This document shows, one piece after another, positions 1-8,000 of a DNA stretch of 34,382 bases. This stretch comes from Ichthyobacteriaceae bacterium (GTDB lineage: Bacteria > Bacteroidota > Bacteroidia > Flavobacteriales > JADGDT01): positions 1-34,382 of the forward strand of contig JAGLDK010000019.1 of the NCBI GenBank assembly GCA_023145615.1, read 5' to 3'. Both the position numbers and the translations under genes were made by a program. Each line of letters opens with the position of its first letter. Within the stretch, counting starts at the first letter, position 1. The notes beneath the pieces are model-generated. The model saw only the letters and a program-made list of their open reading frames with translations. It was not told the origin of the DNA and did no database searches.

Positions 1-158
1 AATTTTTGATTGTATGTTTTTTTTAAAAAATAATATACTTTTTATTACTAAATTTTAAACTTTATCATATAATTATTCTTGAATTCAACTAATACCCAAG
101 CCATTATCAGTTTAATTTTATGCTCCTAAATAGCCTTACAATAGCACTATTTTTAGAG

Positions 159-178
159 TGTTAAATTATAATTTAACA
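159..178. repeat. 20-bp perfect palindrome downstream of the first gene
   Basis: TGTTAAATT and AATTTAACA face each other across AT. It lies about 30 bp beyond the stop of the minus-strand gene ending at 208. It could act as a weak transcription end or a protein site. No T-run follows it on the minus strand. Confidence 0.4.
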
Positions 179-207
179 GATTGCTAATACAATACATTAT
201 AAAAGGA

Positions 208-1920
208 TTAGCTTTTTTTATCAACTGTAGTTTTCTTTAAAATCTTCTCTAATATTTTTTCAGTAATTAAATAAGTTGGCAAAACACCTTGATGTCCTAA
301 AGCACCCGATGCTAAAGTACTTCCAGTTTCTAGTGGATTATCCGATGCATAATACGCATACATTAATTTCACATCCTCCGATATACTTTTTCGGATTTTA
401 GATGCCGCCTGAATTGCCTTCTGATAATGTACTCCTTCCATTTCTAACCCTATAACTCCCCACGATGATTCATTAAAGAAACTTAAAATATCTCTGTTTT
501 GTAAAGATGTTCCTAAAACCGAAATCATTGGTCCAGAATAAACTCCCAATCCATAACCTTCGAAATCTTTTTTGGTAAAAGTATTATCGAAAGGATAATT
601 ATCGGCACTTCCTTCAAAAATATGAGCATCAGGAATCATAATATCACCTTTCGAACCCTGTAATATTCCAGCCTTTCCCATTATAGATATCGACTCGAAA
701 TTTAAATAATGCTTTTCTCCACTCGAATCCTCATAATATTTCAACAGCTCATCCATTGCCTCAAAAGCCTGTTCTCCAAAAGCATAATCCATAACCACAA
801 GTATAGGAGAATTATCTTTTTCAGTAGATTTTAAATCAAATGGTAAAACCATTTTTTTAATTAACGATGTATCGAAAATTTGAACATTAATATTAGTACC
901 CGATTCGTCGTTAATTTCAATCATTCCATACTGAAGTGCTTTATCTTTTATTTTTTTACGTAATTCAACTCCACTCTCGCTTCCAATATTAACAAAAAAC
1001 TCAACTCCCGGCATGTCTTTCGAGTATTTTGGCAATGCCGATCTACCATAAATCATATTCATAACACTGTGCATGTTTGCACTAATTACATGTATTGGTC
1101 GTTTTTCTAAACCATGCTTGTGTAAGGATTCTTTAATTGAATTAGCCCAAATTTCTCCATGAATATGATGCCCAATACTTTCTCTTAAAATTGCGTTAAA
1201 CGAAATTTCTCGTTTTTCGTTCTCTACAATTTCATTCATCGATAGTTTTCCAAGCCAATACATTATATGAATAAAACGCTCTGGATTTTTATCAGTTCCT
1301 AACTGTTTATATATATCGTGAACTTCCTCAAAGCTACGTCCTATAAGGCTACCAAGGTGCGTTAATGCAATCTCTCTATCAAGCCCATGTAAACGTGTAG
1401 AGTCTAAAACTATTTCCTCTATTTTTTGCCACTCTCTTATTGTTTTTCCTTCTTTATTTATTAATGCTCGAGAACTAATTTTTTTAGCTTCTTGAAACAA
1501 AAATGTAATATGAGTTAGAATATCATAAATTTCCGATCTACCACGGGTAATTTCAATATTCATTTGATCTTTATCAATTCTATAGCAATTTCTACGACGT
1601 TTTGGAGGTATAATTACTTCGAAATGAGATTTAGAAAACCCCTCATCTGAAGTAAAATTAATATATCTACACTCTTCAATTCCTTCAGGCAAACGATCAA
1701 TTACGTAAGTTAAACCATTTAATTCCACCTTGTTATTATCGGCAATACTTCCATAAATTTCGGGTTGCAACGATAGTAATTCATTTATTAATGCCTCTCC
1801 TGATAATCCTCCGGGTTTATAAAATCCACGATTAAATAAATGACGCATAGTAACGTATAATCGTTCTATTGCTGTTGATGATTCTTGAGCTCTGGTTCTT
1901 CCTATTTTCTTCATAAACAT
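208..1920 (-). CDS. Uncharacterised protein with a C-terminal nucleoside-phosphorylase-like region (resembles DUF6909)
   Basis: A 570-residue cytosolic protein with no signal peptide or membrane segment. I do not recognise an established function; it resembles a Bacteroidota family I recall as DUF6909. The C-terminal third (about 370-560) has features of the purine nucleoside phosphorylase/MTA-SAH nucleosidase fold: a strand-rich GKAGILQGSKGDIMIP stretch (415-430), the ribose-contact-like GLEMEG (491-496) and a late SDNP (526-529) where nucleosidases have a catalytic SD. The N-terminal 300 residues are helical with a basic patch near 107-111 (KRRRN). The start at 1920 is followed by a second ATG two codons in, so the true start may be 1914. 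It is last in a three-gene minus-strand run, 75 bp after a DUF1801 gene. The enzyme assignment is inference. Confidence 0.75.
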   Translation of the reverse strand: MFMKKIGRTRAQESSTAIERLYVTMRHLFNRGFYKPGGLSGEALINELLSLQPEIYGSIADNNKVELNGLTYVIDRLPEGIEECRYINFTSDEGFSKSHFEVIIPPKRRRNCYRIDKDQMNIEITRGRSEIYDILTHITFLFQEAKKISSRALINKEGKTIREWQKIEEIVLDSTRLHGLDREIALTHLGSLIGRSFEEVHDIYKQLGTDKNPERFIHIMYWLGKLSMNEIVENEKREISFNAILRESIGHHIHGEIWANSIKESLHKHGLEKRPIHVISANMHSVMNMIYGRSALPKYSKDMPGVEFFVNIGSESGVELRKKIKDKALQYGMIEINDESGTNINVQIFDTSLIKKMVLPFDLKSTEKDNSPILVVMDYAFGEQAFEAMDELLKYYEDSSGEKHYLNFESISIMGKAGILQGSKGDIMIPDAHIFEGSADNYPFDNTFTKKDFEGYGLGVYSGPMISVLGTSLQNRDILSFFNESSWGVIGLEMEGVHYQKAIQAASKIRKSISEDVKLMYAYYASDNPLETGSTLASGALGHQGVLPTYLITEKILEKILKKTTVDKKS

Positions 1921-1995
1921 ATAATTATTTAAGCCGATTTATTAGTATATATTAAGGGAAATAAATAGTGTACTTTTTAGTTATTTACTGTAAAG

Positions 1996-2415
1996 TTATA
2001 CTCCTAATAATGGTAAATTTTTAATTTTATGATAAGTTAAAGCCATTTTTATACAGTGTATTAATTCTGTTTCGGGTATTTTATCATTCAGTTTAAAAAC
2101 AATTGCTCTGTTTCCTTCAAATTCAAAAGTGTTTTTATATACTATTTTAAATGTTGGAACTAAATTAGATGTGCATTTAAAATATATTGCATACTGATTT
2201 GGTGTTTTCTTTTTCCAATCAATTCTTACAGTACTTCCATTTTTTGTTAAATAACTTGGTTCTCCCCATTTAAGAGTTTCTTCAAGTTCATCGAGTTCGC
2301 TTATTTCAGAAGCCGATTTTAAAATCAACTCTCTAAGATATTGCATCTGAGGTTGCACCGATTCGGGATATTTATTAAAAACCTCTTTAACTTGATTATC
2401 TATAATTAATTTCAT
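1996..2415 (-). CDS. DUF1801 (YdhG-like) domain protein
   Basis: A 139-residue soluble protein. The pattern VKEVFNKYPESVQ near the start, LEETLKWGEPSY at about 44-55, and YAIYFKC then FKLNDKIP later matches the DUF1801/YdhG fold, a small alpha/beta domain of unknown biochemical role that is common in Bacteroidota and Firmicutes. KWGEPSY is the family's most recognisable element. The domain fills the whole protein, so it is not a fusion. It lies 83 bp downstream of the decarboxylase gene and 75 bp upstream of the nucleosidase-like gene, all on the minus strand. Cotranscription is possible, but the gaps do not prove it. Confidence 0.8.
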   Translation of the reverse strand: MKLIIDNQVKEVFNKYPESVQPQMQYLRELILKSASEISELDELEETLKWGEPSYLTKNGSTVRIDWKKKTPNQYAIYFKCTSNLVPTFKIVYKNTFEFEGNRAIVFKLNDKIPETELIHCIKMALTYHKIKNLPLLGV

Positions 2416-2498
2416 GTAAATATTGTTACTAAATTAAAAGTGAACAGGTAAACATTACAATACTCTAAAAATAAACAATGTAAACGCTGTACTTAAAA

Positions 2499-3734
2499 TT
2501 AAAAACTATTTGATAAATCTTTAATAAACATATTTAAATCGTCGAGCTCAACATGATCCATAACCACAATTTTATACCATTTATTATCTCCGGTATGTGT
2601 TTGAGGTACAAGTCCGTATTTTGTAACCAATACTTTTGGTATGTATTCGGCATGCATTGTTACTAAATTCATGTGAGGATCTCTGAAATACTGTACACCA
2701 AGTTCGTCGAGCTTACTACATAACCACGATGTGCGGTAAAGTAGTTTGTTAATTTTTTCAAGCCATCCGTATGGACCATAAGTAAACAAAATCATCCAAA
2801 CCGATAGCGCATTTGCACCCGATCTACTACCACTTACAGTAATATCCATTCCGCTAACATACTCAGCCTCTTCGGTAAACACATATTTCATAAGTCCTTT
2901 ACGGGCTATAAAAACACCTGTTCCGTAAGGTGCCTGAAGCATTTTATGTGCATCAAGAGTAATAGAGCTTATATGTTCGTTTAAAAAATTAACCTTCGAT
3001 TCGGTATTACTTATTGGATAAATAAAACCTCCAAAAGCTGCATCAACATGCATTTTAAACTTTAAGTTGTGTTTGTTCATAACATCAACATAAATATTTG
3101 GATTATCAACCGACCCGAACATTGTTGTTGCCATGTTAGATACTACTATAAAGTATTTTTTACCGTTTGATTTAGAGTTTTCTACAACCTCATTTAACTT
3201 ATCAACAATAATATCACGAGTGTTAAATTCTACCGGAACCTCTATCCAATCGATATTTAATATGTTACCCGATTTTGGCATTGAGTAATGAGAATCTGCC
3301 GAAGAAATTATAGCAATCTCATGATGTTCAGCCTTATATATTCTTTTAAAATAGTTTCGGTAAATCCAAATTGCTTGCAAATTAGCCTCAGTTCCACCAC
3401 TTGCAATGTAGCCGTCAAAGTGTTCGTCTTCATCACCTTTCAACACATCTTTTGCTAACAACTCAATGGCTTCTCGTTCTAAAGCCTGAGTACCCGCAAA
3501 AAAAGCTTCCGACTCTCCAAGTGTATGACAACCTATGTGGTTTGGATTTTGAACAAATGTTCTTAACAATGGTGCATACTCTAAAAATGGAGCATTATCG
3601 TAAAACACTTCTCCATCTAAGTGCGAAGCCGGTATTCCTAGCGATTTTACCGTTTTAAAATTGGTATTTTCTTTTAAAGCACCTGTTATACGATGGTTTA
3701 TTTCGGTTGTTGTAAGTTTTTTCCAAATCTTCAT
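2499..3734 (-). CDS. PLP-dependent group II amino-acid decarboxylase
   Basis: A 411-residue fold-type I PLP enzyme of the group II decarboxylase family (glutamate, tyrosine, aspartate and histidine decarboxylases, MfnA). Seen: SGGTEAN (112-118) for phosphate binding, H149 in SHYS (ring stacking), D231 in HVDAAFGG (pyridine nitrogen), and the Schiff-base lysine K264 in DAHK, followed by the family's small/aromatic APYGTGVF. The substrate cannot be read from sequence; the archaeal-type length and the DAHK context favour MfnA-like enzymes acting on tyrosine, aspartate or glutamate. It is the first gene of a minus-strand run and borders the 2.5-kb repeat-rich tract. Two AspT-type exchangers lie beyond that tract, which could fit a decarboxylation/antiport pair. 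Confidence 0.88.
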   Translation of the reverse strand: MKIWKKLTTTEINHRITGALKENTNFKTVKSLGIPASHLDGEVFYDNAPFLEYAPLLRTFVQNPNHIGCHTLGESEAFFAGTQALEREAIELLAKDVLKGDEDEHFDGYIASGGTEANLQAIWIYRNYFKRIYKAEHHEIAIISSADSHYSMPKSGNILNIDWIEVPVEFNTRDIIVDKLNEVVENSKSNGKKYFIVVSNMATTMFGSVDNPNIYVDVMNKHNLKFKMHVDAAFGGFIYPISNTESKVNFLNEHISSITLDAHKMLQAPYGTGVFIARKGLMKYVFTEEAEYVSGMDITVSGSRSGANALSVWMILFTYGPYGWLEKINKLLYRTSWLCSKLDELGVQYFRDPHMNLVTMHAEYIPKVLVTKYGLVPQTHTGDNKWYKIVVMDHVELDDLNMFIKDLSNSF

Positions 3735-3918
3735 ATCTGCTGTCGATAAAATTAATTCTTAACAATTTACAACAAAACCAAGTTATAAGCATATTAACGC
3801 TACTAATAGTATTTAAAAACGACTATAAACAGTTTAATCAGATTAATAACTTATTCGTTCTTAAATTAAAATAGCAAACAACCTTGTAAATATTCCCTTA
3901 AGTAATGGTTAATTATTC

Positions 3919-3952
3919 AGCACCTATAAGTACTCGTTAATTTATAGGTGCT
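3919..3952. repeat. 11-bp inverted repeat (hairpin) before the decarboxylase gene
   Basis: AGCACCTATAA (3919-3929) and TTATAGGTGCT (3942-3952) pair perfectly across a 12-nt loop. No T-run follows on either strand, so a terminator is unlikely; an operator or cruciform is as likely. It sits 185 bp upstream of the decarboxylase start, at the left edge of the repeat-rich tract. Confidence 0.6.
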
Positions 3953-5258
3953 CTGACAAACCAAGTAAAAATATTAAAATTCGTTATTATCGAATCACGG
4001 TATTTATTAGATAACCAATTTATATACACAAATAATTGTGTAATGGCACCTATTAACTTGCTAACTCTTTAAATATACAGATATGTTAATAAATATATAA
4101 TCTACTGTTAATAAGATGAAAAATAATAGAGCTTATCAACCAAAAACTTTATCAACATTCATTTAATAACTATGTAAACAAAAAAATAATAACCTTGTAA
4201 AGTATCTATTTAAAAGGAATACTTAATAACAACTATTGTTAATAAGTTGTTAATTATACAAATCCTCAGCATAAAACATTATATTTTTAAGAACGTAAAG
4301 TATTTAACATACATATAATAACTTTTATCAACATATATTAATAACACACATTAGCTACTGTAATTCAGCAATAAATAATTAACATTATACATACAATATA
4401 TAATAAGTAGTAAAAGTTATTAATTAGTAATTAATAACTTTATAAACAGGTGTTAATAGTTAAACTATAAATCTGAAATAGCTTTATACAACATGTTAAA
4501 AAGTATGTTGATTACTATATATAATATTATGTAATTTCAGTTATAAACATACTGTTACAAACTTTATTAAACTATGTTTATAACTAATGTAAACACCTGA
4601 TTTACTTAAATAAGTTATAAAATATTGATGTTAATTATTTTTAGTAATTATACCTAAAACACATATTTATGAATTAGTTAATAAACTGTTATTAAGATTT
4701 GTTTATAGTATGTGGAAGTTTTTAAACAATAATTAATATAGAATGTTGATATTTGAAAAATCATATTTATACAGCTAACAATATGTAGTAATTTGGAGTT
4801 TAATTAACTGCTTAATGGTTTAACTTATTAGTAGAATACATGATTGATAAACAATACAGGTTTAACTGTTGGAGATATTTGCGTAGTTCTAGTAATTTCA
4901 ATCTATTTTAGAACTTACATATATGATAGTACTGTATATTATCAATACTAATAAAGATCTATTTAGCTGAAAACCATATTAAAGTAGGGATATCCAGTAA
5001 AACCCTGAATAAACACAAGAGGATGCTATTATAGTTTGAGGATTGTTTGTTATAAAATATCTATAAATAATATAATGTTATGTTTTATAATAACACATTG
5101 TTTATTAGTAACTACAATAGTTAAACATATTTATTAACTAATAAACACTTTATATTACTGAATTTTAGAGTGTTAAATTGATAATTATACATTAATAATT
5201 AATAACTTAACGGAGTGTTATAATAATAAGTAAACCAATATTTAAACAATGATGTTGG

Positions 5259-5280
5259 TTATTAACATTTATGTTGATAA
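5259..5280. promoter_or_regulatory. Dyad TTATTAACA-N4-TGTTGATAA
   Basis: Two copies of the array nonamer face each other with a 4-nt spacer, giving a 22-bp near-palindrome. It has the same geometry as the dyad at 5391. This looks like a site for a dimeric DNA-binding protein. Confidence 0.5.
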
Positions 5281-5388
5281 CTGATATTAAGAAATAAAAA
5301 TATGTTTGATAACTATAAACACACCGTTACTATTATAACATAACAGTTTAAAAAGGGCATTAAATAGTAGTTATTAATTGCCATTAAA

Positions 5389-5414
5389 TTTTATTAACAC
5401 CCATGTTAATAAAA
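5389..5414. promoter_or_regulatory. Perfect dyad TTATTAACA-N4-TGTTAATAA
   Basis: The arms at 5391-5399 and 5404-5412 are exact complements. The pairing extends two more bases on each side, to an 11-bp arm around CCCA. It repeats the spacing of the dyad at 5259. Confidence 0.55.
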
Positions 5415-5852
5415 AAGCTTAAGTACTGATTTTAAAGGGAAGTTAATTAACACTACTTACTAACAATGTTGTTAATTAAAAACAATACTTTGTAATAAGT
5501 TGTGCTTGACTTGTATTACTTAAGTACTGTATTGAAAAAATAGTTTAATAATACAAGAATAACTATTCATTACTTATTAAAACTATATCTACAAGTTTTT
5601 AACACTTACTTACATATTTACACGTTAATAGTTATTAATAATTTGTTGTTAGTTATTATATTAACAACTATTAATAAGTAAAATAAACCGCTATAAATAG
5701 GGGGTTTAAAGTCTAAAGTTATTATTTTAATGTGTTAATAATATTTAGTTAAGTTTAAATACAAGCAATCCTCAACAAAGTTTTACAGTTATTAACACAG
5801 TATATTATATTATTATATTTTTAAAGTTTAATTAAATAAAAGAATATATATA

Positions 5853-6048
5853 TATAAGATTAAATTTGAAGTGTAAAACTCAACGAAATTAATAATTAGC
5901 CGAAATGATAGTCTGAGAATAAGAAAATATAGCAATTAGTTTTACGGTATAATTAGCTGTTTTTAGAGCTTATTTTAATCTTATGCAGTAACATAATACC
6001 CCTAGCTATATTTTAGAGCCTTAAAACGGCTAATTTTATAAGATTAAA
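5853..6048. repeat. Nested inverted repeats with three copies of ATAAGATTAAA
   Basis: The outer arms are AATTAGCCG (5894-5902) and CGGCTAATT (6027-6035). The inner arms are AAAATATAGC (5924-5933) and GCTATATTTT (6005-6014). ATAAGATTAAA occurs directly at 5854 and 6038, and inverted at 5974-5984. This part of the tract lacks the TTATNAACA sites and could be a folded RNA, a cruciform or an old small mobile element. Confidence 0.4.
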
Positions 6049-6259
6049 CTTAAAAGTACAGCAGATATACGTTTTTAACCTATTAAGGTTTTTGTAGCTG
6101 TGTATTGTATCAGCATTAAAAACAACATTAAGTAATAACATTGTTAATAACCATTTAATATGTTATTAATGGTTTGCTAAACAACTAATATAACGGTTTA
6201 GTTATTAACTTAATTTTTTTGAATTGATTTATTTTGAAACTTAGATTCAACCTATAAAT

Positions 6260-7771
6260 ATGAAAAATATACTACTCCTTATTATACTACTACATATAGG
6301 TACAAATGTTTTTTGTCAGGACACAATAAAACAACCTATTACAAAGTTTTTTTATAAAGATGGAAGTTTGTCGAGCGAGGGAACTCTAATAGATGGGAAA
6401 CCCGATGGTTACTGGAAAACATATTATAAAAATGGAAAATTAAAATCGGAAGGTAACCGTGTTAACTATCAACTAAACAATAATTGGAAGTTCTACAACC
6501 AAGAAGGAGATATTACAAAGCAAATAATATATAAAAACGGAATACGTAACGGAAACGAAACTCATTATAATAAAGGGGTTTTAGCAGAGTTAATACCGTA
6601 TGTTAATAATATAAAAGAAGGTATATTATATAAGTATTTTAAAAGCGGAAACGTGCATTATCAAAAAAAATATGTAAATAATCAAGCATCGGGTAAGGCT
6701 TATGAGTTTGATGATAAGCACAACATTATTACAATAGAAACCTATAAACAAGGAGTATTAAATAAAATACAAAGAGTAAACCGTACTGATATAAAAGAAT
6801 TTAAACAAGGTTTGTGGGTTTGGTTTAATAAAAATAAGGTAATAATTAAACAAGGTACATTTACACATGGTGTAAAACATGGCTATTTTAAGTATTACGA
6901 TAGAAAAGGTAAATTGTTGAAAACCGAAAAGTATGTTAATGGAGAACTGCACGAAGACGCTGTAGAAACTGCAAAACTTGATATACGCAGAAGTTATTAT
7001 AGTAACAATAATATGTTGAAAAGCTATAATAGTTATAGAAAAGATAAAAAAGATGGAGTTCAGAAATTGTTTAATAATGAAGGAAAAGTTACATCAACCG
7101 AAATATATTATTTAGGAGTTTTAAGCTTTAAAGGTGGTGTAATTGATGATAAAGGAAAAAAACAAGGCGAATGGACTGAGTTTTATAGAAAAGGTGCCAA
7201 AAAATCGGAAGGAAGTTTCGAGGATAATAACAAATCAGGATTGTGGAAATATTATTACGAATCGGGTAATATTGAGCAAGAAGGAATTTACAAAAAAGGA
7301 AAAGCCACTAATAAATGGGTTTGGTATCATAATTCGGGTAAAGTACTTAGAGTAGGTTATTACATTTCGGGTAAAGAAAACGGAGAGTTTACAGAGTATG
7401 ATGCTAACGGTAAAATTGTATCGAAAGGAGAATATATAAATGGTAAACTATCGGGAGATTGGTTATATGTAAATGAGGATTATAAAATTTTTGGACGTTA
7501 TATTGATGGAAAAAAAGATGGTTTATGGACCGAAATAAATATGGTTAATAAAAATATTGTTTCGAAAGTAAATTATTATGAAGGCTATTTAAATAACACA
7601 TCAACTTACTATTATTTAAATGGAATAAAAAAAGCTGAAGGAAATTATACATCTGGCAAAAAACACAACAATTGGAATTATTATAATGAGCAAGGTGTAA
7701 AAACGGTTAAAGTATATTACAATAATGGAAAAGCAATTAAATACAATAACAAGCAGTTGAGCGAACTATAA
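6260..7771 (+). CDS. Secreted MORN-variant (YwqK-like) repeat protein
   Basis: A 503-residue protein with a clear signal peptide (MKNILLLIILLHIGTNVFC, cleavage near Q20). The rest is a run of about 17 repeats of roughly 23 residues with consensus G-x-W-x-x-Y-Y-x-x-G-K-x-x-x-E-G-x-Y, for example GYWKTYYKNGKLKSEG near 49. This is the MORN_2/YwqK-type repeat, which folds as a beta-meander. In databases such proteins often carry the name YwqK family antitoxin, but nothing here supports a toxin-antitoxin role. Periplasmic or surface exposure is expected. It is the first gene to the right of the repeat-rich tract and is followed by a hairpin at 7834-7861. Function unknown; a structural or binding role is the safest guess. 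Confidence 0.82.
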   Translation: MKNILLLIILLHIGTNVFCQDTIKQPITKFFYKDGSLSSEGTLIDGKPDGYWKTYYKNGKLKSEGNRVNYQLNNNWKFYNQEGDITKQIIYKNGIRNGNETHYNKGVLAELIPYVNNIKEGILYKYFKSGNVHYQKKYVNNQASGKAYEFDDKHNIITIETYKQGVLNKIQRVNRTDIKEFKQGLWVWFNKNKVIIKQGTFTHGVKHGYFKYYDRKGKLLKTEKYVNGELHEDAVETAKLDIRRSYYSNNNMLKSYNSYRKDKKDGVQKLFNNEGKVTSTEIYYLGVLSFKGGVIDDKGKKQGEWTEFYRKGAKKSEGSFEDNNKSGLWKYYYESGNIEQEGIYKKGKATNKWVWYHNSGKVLRVGYYISGKENGEFTEYDANGKIVSKGEYINGKLSGDWLYVNEDYKIFGRYIDGKKDGLWTEINMVNKNIVSKVNYYEGYLNNTSTYYYLNGIKKAEGNYTSGKKHNNWNYYNEQGVKTVKVYYNNGKAIKYNNKQLSEL

Positions 7772-7833
7772 TACATTTTTATGCTAAGTTTTAACAGTTT
7801 TTTACTTTAGTATTGTTTTATTTTAAATTATTA

Positions 7834-7861
7834 GAGGATTAAAATGCTAGTTTTAATCCTC
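7834..7861 (+). terminator. Hairpin after the MORN-like gene
   Basis: GAGGATTAAAA (7834-7844) and TTTTAATCCTC (7851-7861) pair perfectly over a 6-nt loop, 63 bp after the stop codon. No T-run follows, so termination here would be atypical. Confidence 0.5.
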
Positions 7862-7961
7862 ATTATCAATATAGTAGATTACAATTTACACATATAATAT
7901 TACAATTTATTAAACATGTAATTAGTTGTTAATTATATGTAGGTAATTTTGTGTTGATTAT

Positions 7962-7969
7962 TACATTTG
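7962..7969 (+). promoter_or_regulatory. Candidate Bacteroidota -7 element for the transporter pair
   Basis: TACATTTG fits the TAnnTTTG -7 consensus and lies 31 bp before the first transporter start. No convincing -33 TTG is at the right distance. Confidence 0.35.
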
Positions 7970-8000
7970 TATCGGTTTAGGAAACTTAAAACTTACACAA

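Larger units (their letters stand above)
3960..6215. other. Gene-free AT-rich tract with an array of TTATNAACA sites; possible replication origin or multi-site binding locus
   Basis: No credible coding region lies between 3735 and 6259. I count 15 exact TTATNAACA sites on either strand, starting at 4084, 4106, 4149, 4237, 4325, 4440, 4541, 4575, 5259, 5272, 5391, 5404, 5733, 5789 and 6142. The N is T in nine, C in three and A in three. A second word, TTAATAAC or its complement, occurs about 14 times. The nonamer differs from the bacterial DnaA box TTATNCACA at one position, and genes on both sides point away from the tract, so an oriC is plausible. No dnaA, dnaN or rpmH is present, so a nucleoid-protein or partition site is also possible. 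Confidence 0.55.

Noticed and set aside
4861-5040. Slightly less AT-rich stretch with a 7-bp hairpin (4885-4915), considered as a structured RNA gene or CRISPR repeat
   Set aside because: The hairpin occurs once, there is no spacing pattern, and no known RNA family could be recognised.
5418-5529. Direct repeat CTTAAGTACTG, 101 bp apart, considered as attachment sites
   Set aside because: There is no integrase or cargo between the copies, and 11 bp in this AT-rich tract is weak evidence.
3735-6259. tRNA, rRNA or small protein gene hidden in the long gap
   Set aside because: No T-loop-like GTTCRA motif, no GC-rich stems and no reading frame with coding character was seen.
6758-6952. Antisense reading frame inside the MORN-like gene, and similar short frames opposite other genes
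   Set aside because: They are shadows of real genes, with low-complexity Ile/Lys/Asn-rich translations and no start context.
6260-7771. Antitoxin role for the MORN-like protein
   Set aside because: The name comes from database labels of YwqK-like repeats; there is no adjacent toxin gene, and the protein has a signal peptide.
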